From positions 1 to 13,979 of the forward strand of contig JBQGEK010000150.1 of NCBI GenBank assembly GCA_052039575.1: 13,979 nucleotides of DNA, read 5' to 3'. Positions 12,949-13,979 of this stretch are shown in pieces. Within the stretch, counting starts at the first letter, position 1. Every line of letters starts with the position of its first letter. The stretch is from Patulibacter sp052039575. Lineage in GTDB: Bacteria > Actinomycetota > Thermoleophilia > Solirubrobacterales > Solirubrobacteraceae. A model generated the notes under the pieces. It saw only the letters and a program-made list of their open reading frames with translations, did no database searches and had not been told where the DNA came from. A program made the translations under genes and the position numbers.

Positions 12949-12962
12949 CGAACGTCCGTTCG
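12949..12962. promoter_or_regulatory. LexA-type SOS box CGAAC-GTCC-GTTCG
   Basis: Perfect CGAAC/GTTCG arms with a 4-nt spacer, the actinobacterial (and Bacillus 'Cheo box') LexA consensus. It ends 6 nt before the TAAGGT hexamer and so covers the region between -35 and -10 of the helicase gene. LexA binding would repress that gene until DNA damage. Confidence 0.75.
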
Positions 12963-12968
12963 CCTGCG

Positions 12969-12974
12969 TAAGGT
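12969..12974 (+). promoter_or_regulatory. -10 hexamer TAAGGT, leaderless lhr mRNA
   Basis: TAAGGT ends 8 nt before the GTG at 12983, matching the other leaderless genes of the window. TTGTCA at 12942-12947 resembles a -35 but would be 21 nt away. Confidence 0.5.
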
Positions 12975-12982
12975 CGGGGGTC

Positions 12983-13979
12983 GTGGCCCTCGACGTCTTC
13001 AGCCCCCGTGTCGCCGAGTGGTTCACGCGGGCGTTCGATGCGCCGACGGCGGTCCAGCAGCAGGCGTGGCCGCTGATCGCCGAGGGCGAGCACGTGCTGA
13101 TCTCGGCCCCGACCGGGTCGGGCAAGACGCTCGCGGCGTTCCTCTACGGGCTTGACCGGCTGGCGGCGCACCCGCTGCCCGCCGGGCAGAAGCGCGTCCG
13201 CCTGCTCTACGTCTCGCCGCTGAAGGCGCTCAGCCACGACGTCGACCGCAACCTGCGCGCGCCGCTGGCGGGAATCGCGTCGGCCACCGCCGCCGAGCAG
13301 GCGTCGCTGTTCGGGGACGAGGGCGGGTCGGGCGACGGACGTACCCGCGACCCGGCCGAGATCACGGTCGCTCTGCGCACCGGCGACACCCCGCAGCGCG
13401 ACCGGGCGGCGATGCGTCGTCATCCGCCCGACGTCCTGATCACCACGCCCGAGTCGCTGTTCCTGATGCTGACCTCGGGCGCCCGCGAAATGCTGACCGG
13501 CGTCGAGACGGTGATCGGCGACGAGATCCACGCCGTCGCGGGCACCAAGCGCGGAAGCCATCTGGCGCTCACGCTCGAGCGGCTCGCGGACCTGCGCGAG
13601 GACGATTCGGCGTTGCGTCCCGGCGCGTGGACCGGAGACCAGATGCAGCGGATCGGGCTGTCCGCGACGCAGAACCCGCTCGAGGAGGTCGGCCGGTTCC
13701 TGGTCGGCCCGCGGCGCCGCTGCCGAATCGTCGAGACCGGCGAGCGGAAGCGGATGGACCTGAAGATCCAGGTCCCGGTCGAGTCGATGACCGAGCTCGA
13801 CCTGGTGCCGTCGCGGGCGCCAGCGGCGACGAACGGCGATCCGCTCGATCCGGACGCCGCCGAGCGTTCGGCGGGCGACGGGGACGCTGCGTCGCTCGAC
13901 GACCCGGACGGCGTGCTCGGCGACGGCCCGGCCGAGCCCGACCCGATCGCGCTGGAGCTCGGCGATCCGCTCGAGCCCA
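12983..13979 (+). CDS. lhr: Lhr-like superfamily 2 DNA helicase, N-terminal part (cut by window edge)
   Basis: The first 332 residues of a large ATP-dependent helicase. Mycobacterial Lhr is an ATP-driven 3'-5' translocase of about 1500 residues, linked to DNA repair. Visible motifs: a Q-motif-like TAVQQQAWPLI (22-32), Walker A APTGSGKT with Lys48, motif Ia LLYVSPLKALS (74-84), RTGDTPQRDR (132-141), TTPESLFLML (154-163), DEIH (180-183) followed by AVAGTKRGSHLALTLERL, and LSAT (226-229). The AGTKRGxHLALxLERL stretch is characteristic of Lhr over RecQ or other DExH proteins. Residues about 100-125 carry a Gly/Asp-rich insertion. From about 277 to the window edge the sequence is acidic and low-complexity. 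The GTG start follows a -10 hexamer and an SOS box. RecA2 and the C-terminal domains lie outside the window. Confidence 0.92.
   Translation, partial: MALDVFSPRVAEWFTRAFDAPTAVQQQAWPLIAEGEHVLISAPTGSGKTLAAFLYGLDRLAAHPLPAGQKRVRLLYVSPLKALSHDVDRNLRAPLAGIASATAAEQASLFGDEGGSGDGRTRDPAEITVALRTGDTPQRDRAAMRRHPPDVLITTPESLFLMLTSGAREMLTGVETVIGDEIHAVAGTKRGSHLALTLERLADLREDDSALRPGAWTGDQMQRIGLSATQNPLEEVGRFLVGPRRRCRIVETGERKRMDLKIQVPVESMTELDLVPSRAPAATNGDPLDPDAAERSAGDGDAASLDDPDGVLGDGPAEPDPIALELGDPLEP

Noticed and set aside
12942..12974. RecA-NDp (PafBC) promoter motif before lhr
   Set aside because: TTGTCA is present, but the following bases are CCG rather than GTG and the distance to TAAGGT is about 10 nt too long for that motif.
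12014..13561. 515-residue open frame on the minus strand opposite the FMN reductase, membrane protein and lhr genes
   Set aside because: It covers three real genes, two intergenic regions and the SOS box; composition is low-complexity and no motif is visible.
1..13979. Mobile element, prophage, CRISPR, tRNA or defence island
   Set aside because: No transposase, integrase, terminal repeats, direct-repeat arrays or tRNA cloverleaf were seen. Composition is even across the window apart from short AT-richer operators.

Overview
The window is GC-rich chromosomal DNA (about 70% G+C by eye) carrying 15 tightly packed protein genes. The last one runs off the right edge. The content points to an actinobacterium: a fused PafB-PafC regulator, an L,D-transpeptidase, a split-barrel flavin/F420-type oxidoreductase, a family 5 uracil-DNA glycosylase, an Lhr-type helicase and a CGAAC-N4-GTTCG LexA-type box. 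A deep-branching group such as Thermoleophilia is possible, but that is a guess from style, not a proof. I see no tRNA, rRNA, CRISPR array, insertion sequence or phage gene.

Layout. (1) 4-4389: a secreted L,D-transpeptidase on the minus strand diverges from a YhaM-like OB-fold/HD 3'-5' exoribonuclease, which is followed by a 683-residue PafBC-type double-WYL regulator. (2) 4398-6072: an AcrR-like TetR repressor diverges from an alpha/beta-hydrolase with an Asp nucleophile. Their 61-bp gap holds a 21-bp TetR-type operator inside a recognisable promoter. (3) 6167-6652: a PNPOx-like split-barrel protein. (4) 6700-9845: the dTDP-sugar genes rmlA (long form), rmlD and rmlB. They cover three of the four steps to dTDP-L-rhamnose; rmlC is absent here. 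(5) 9914-11084: a small lipoprotein gene and a family 5 uracil-DNA glycosylase gene diverge from one palindromic promoter. (6) 11113-12440: a second TetR repressor diverges from an NADPH-dependent FMN reductase, with several palindromes between them. (7) 12533-12913: a small two-helix membrane protein. (8) 12983 to the end: the N-terminal part of an Lhr-like helicase under a probable SOS box.

Two threads connect the window. First, ten of the fifteen genes have a TANNNT hexamer ending 6-9 nt before the start codon and no convincing Shine-Dalgarno sequence, the signature of leaderless mRNAs. The two TetR-partner genes (hydrolase and FMN reductase) instead have a Shine-Dalgarno sequence and a leader. 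Second, several genes concern nucleic-acid damage and turnover: PafBC (LexA-independent damage activator), the LexA-boxed Lhr helicase, the uracil-DNA glycosylase and the YhaM-like nuclease. They are scattered and separately promoted rather than one operon, so I do not claim a single new system. The most original signals are regulatory: the palindromic bidirectional leaderless promoter at 10384-10393, the uniform leaderless -10 pattern, and the operator architectures of the two TetR pairs.
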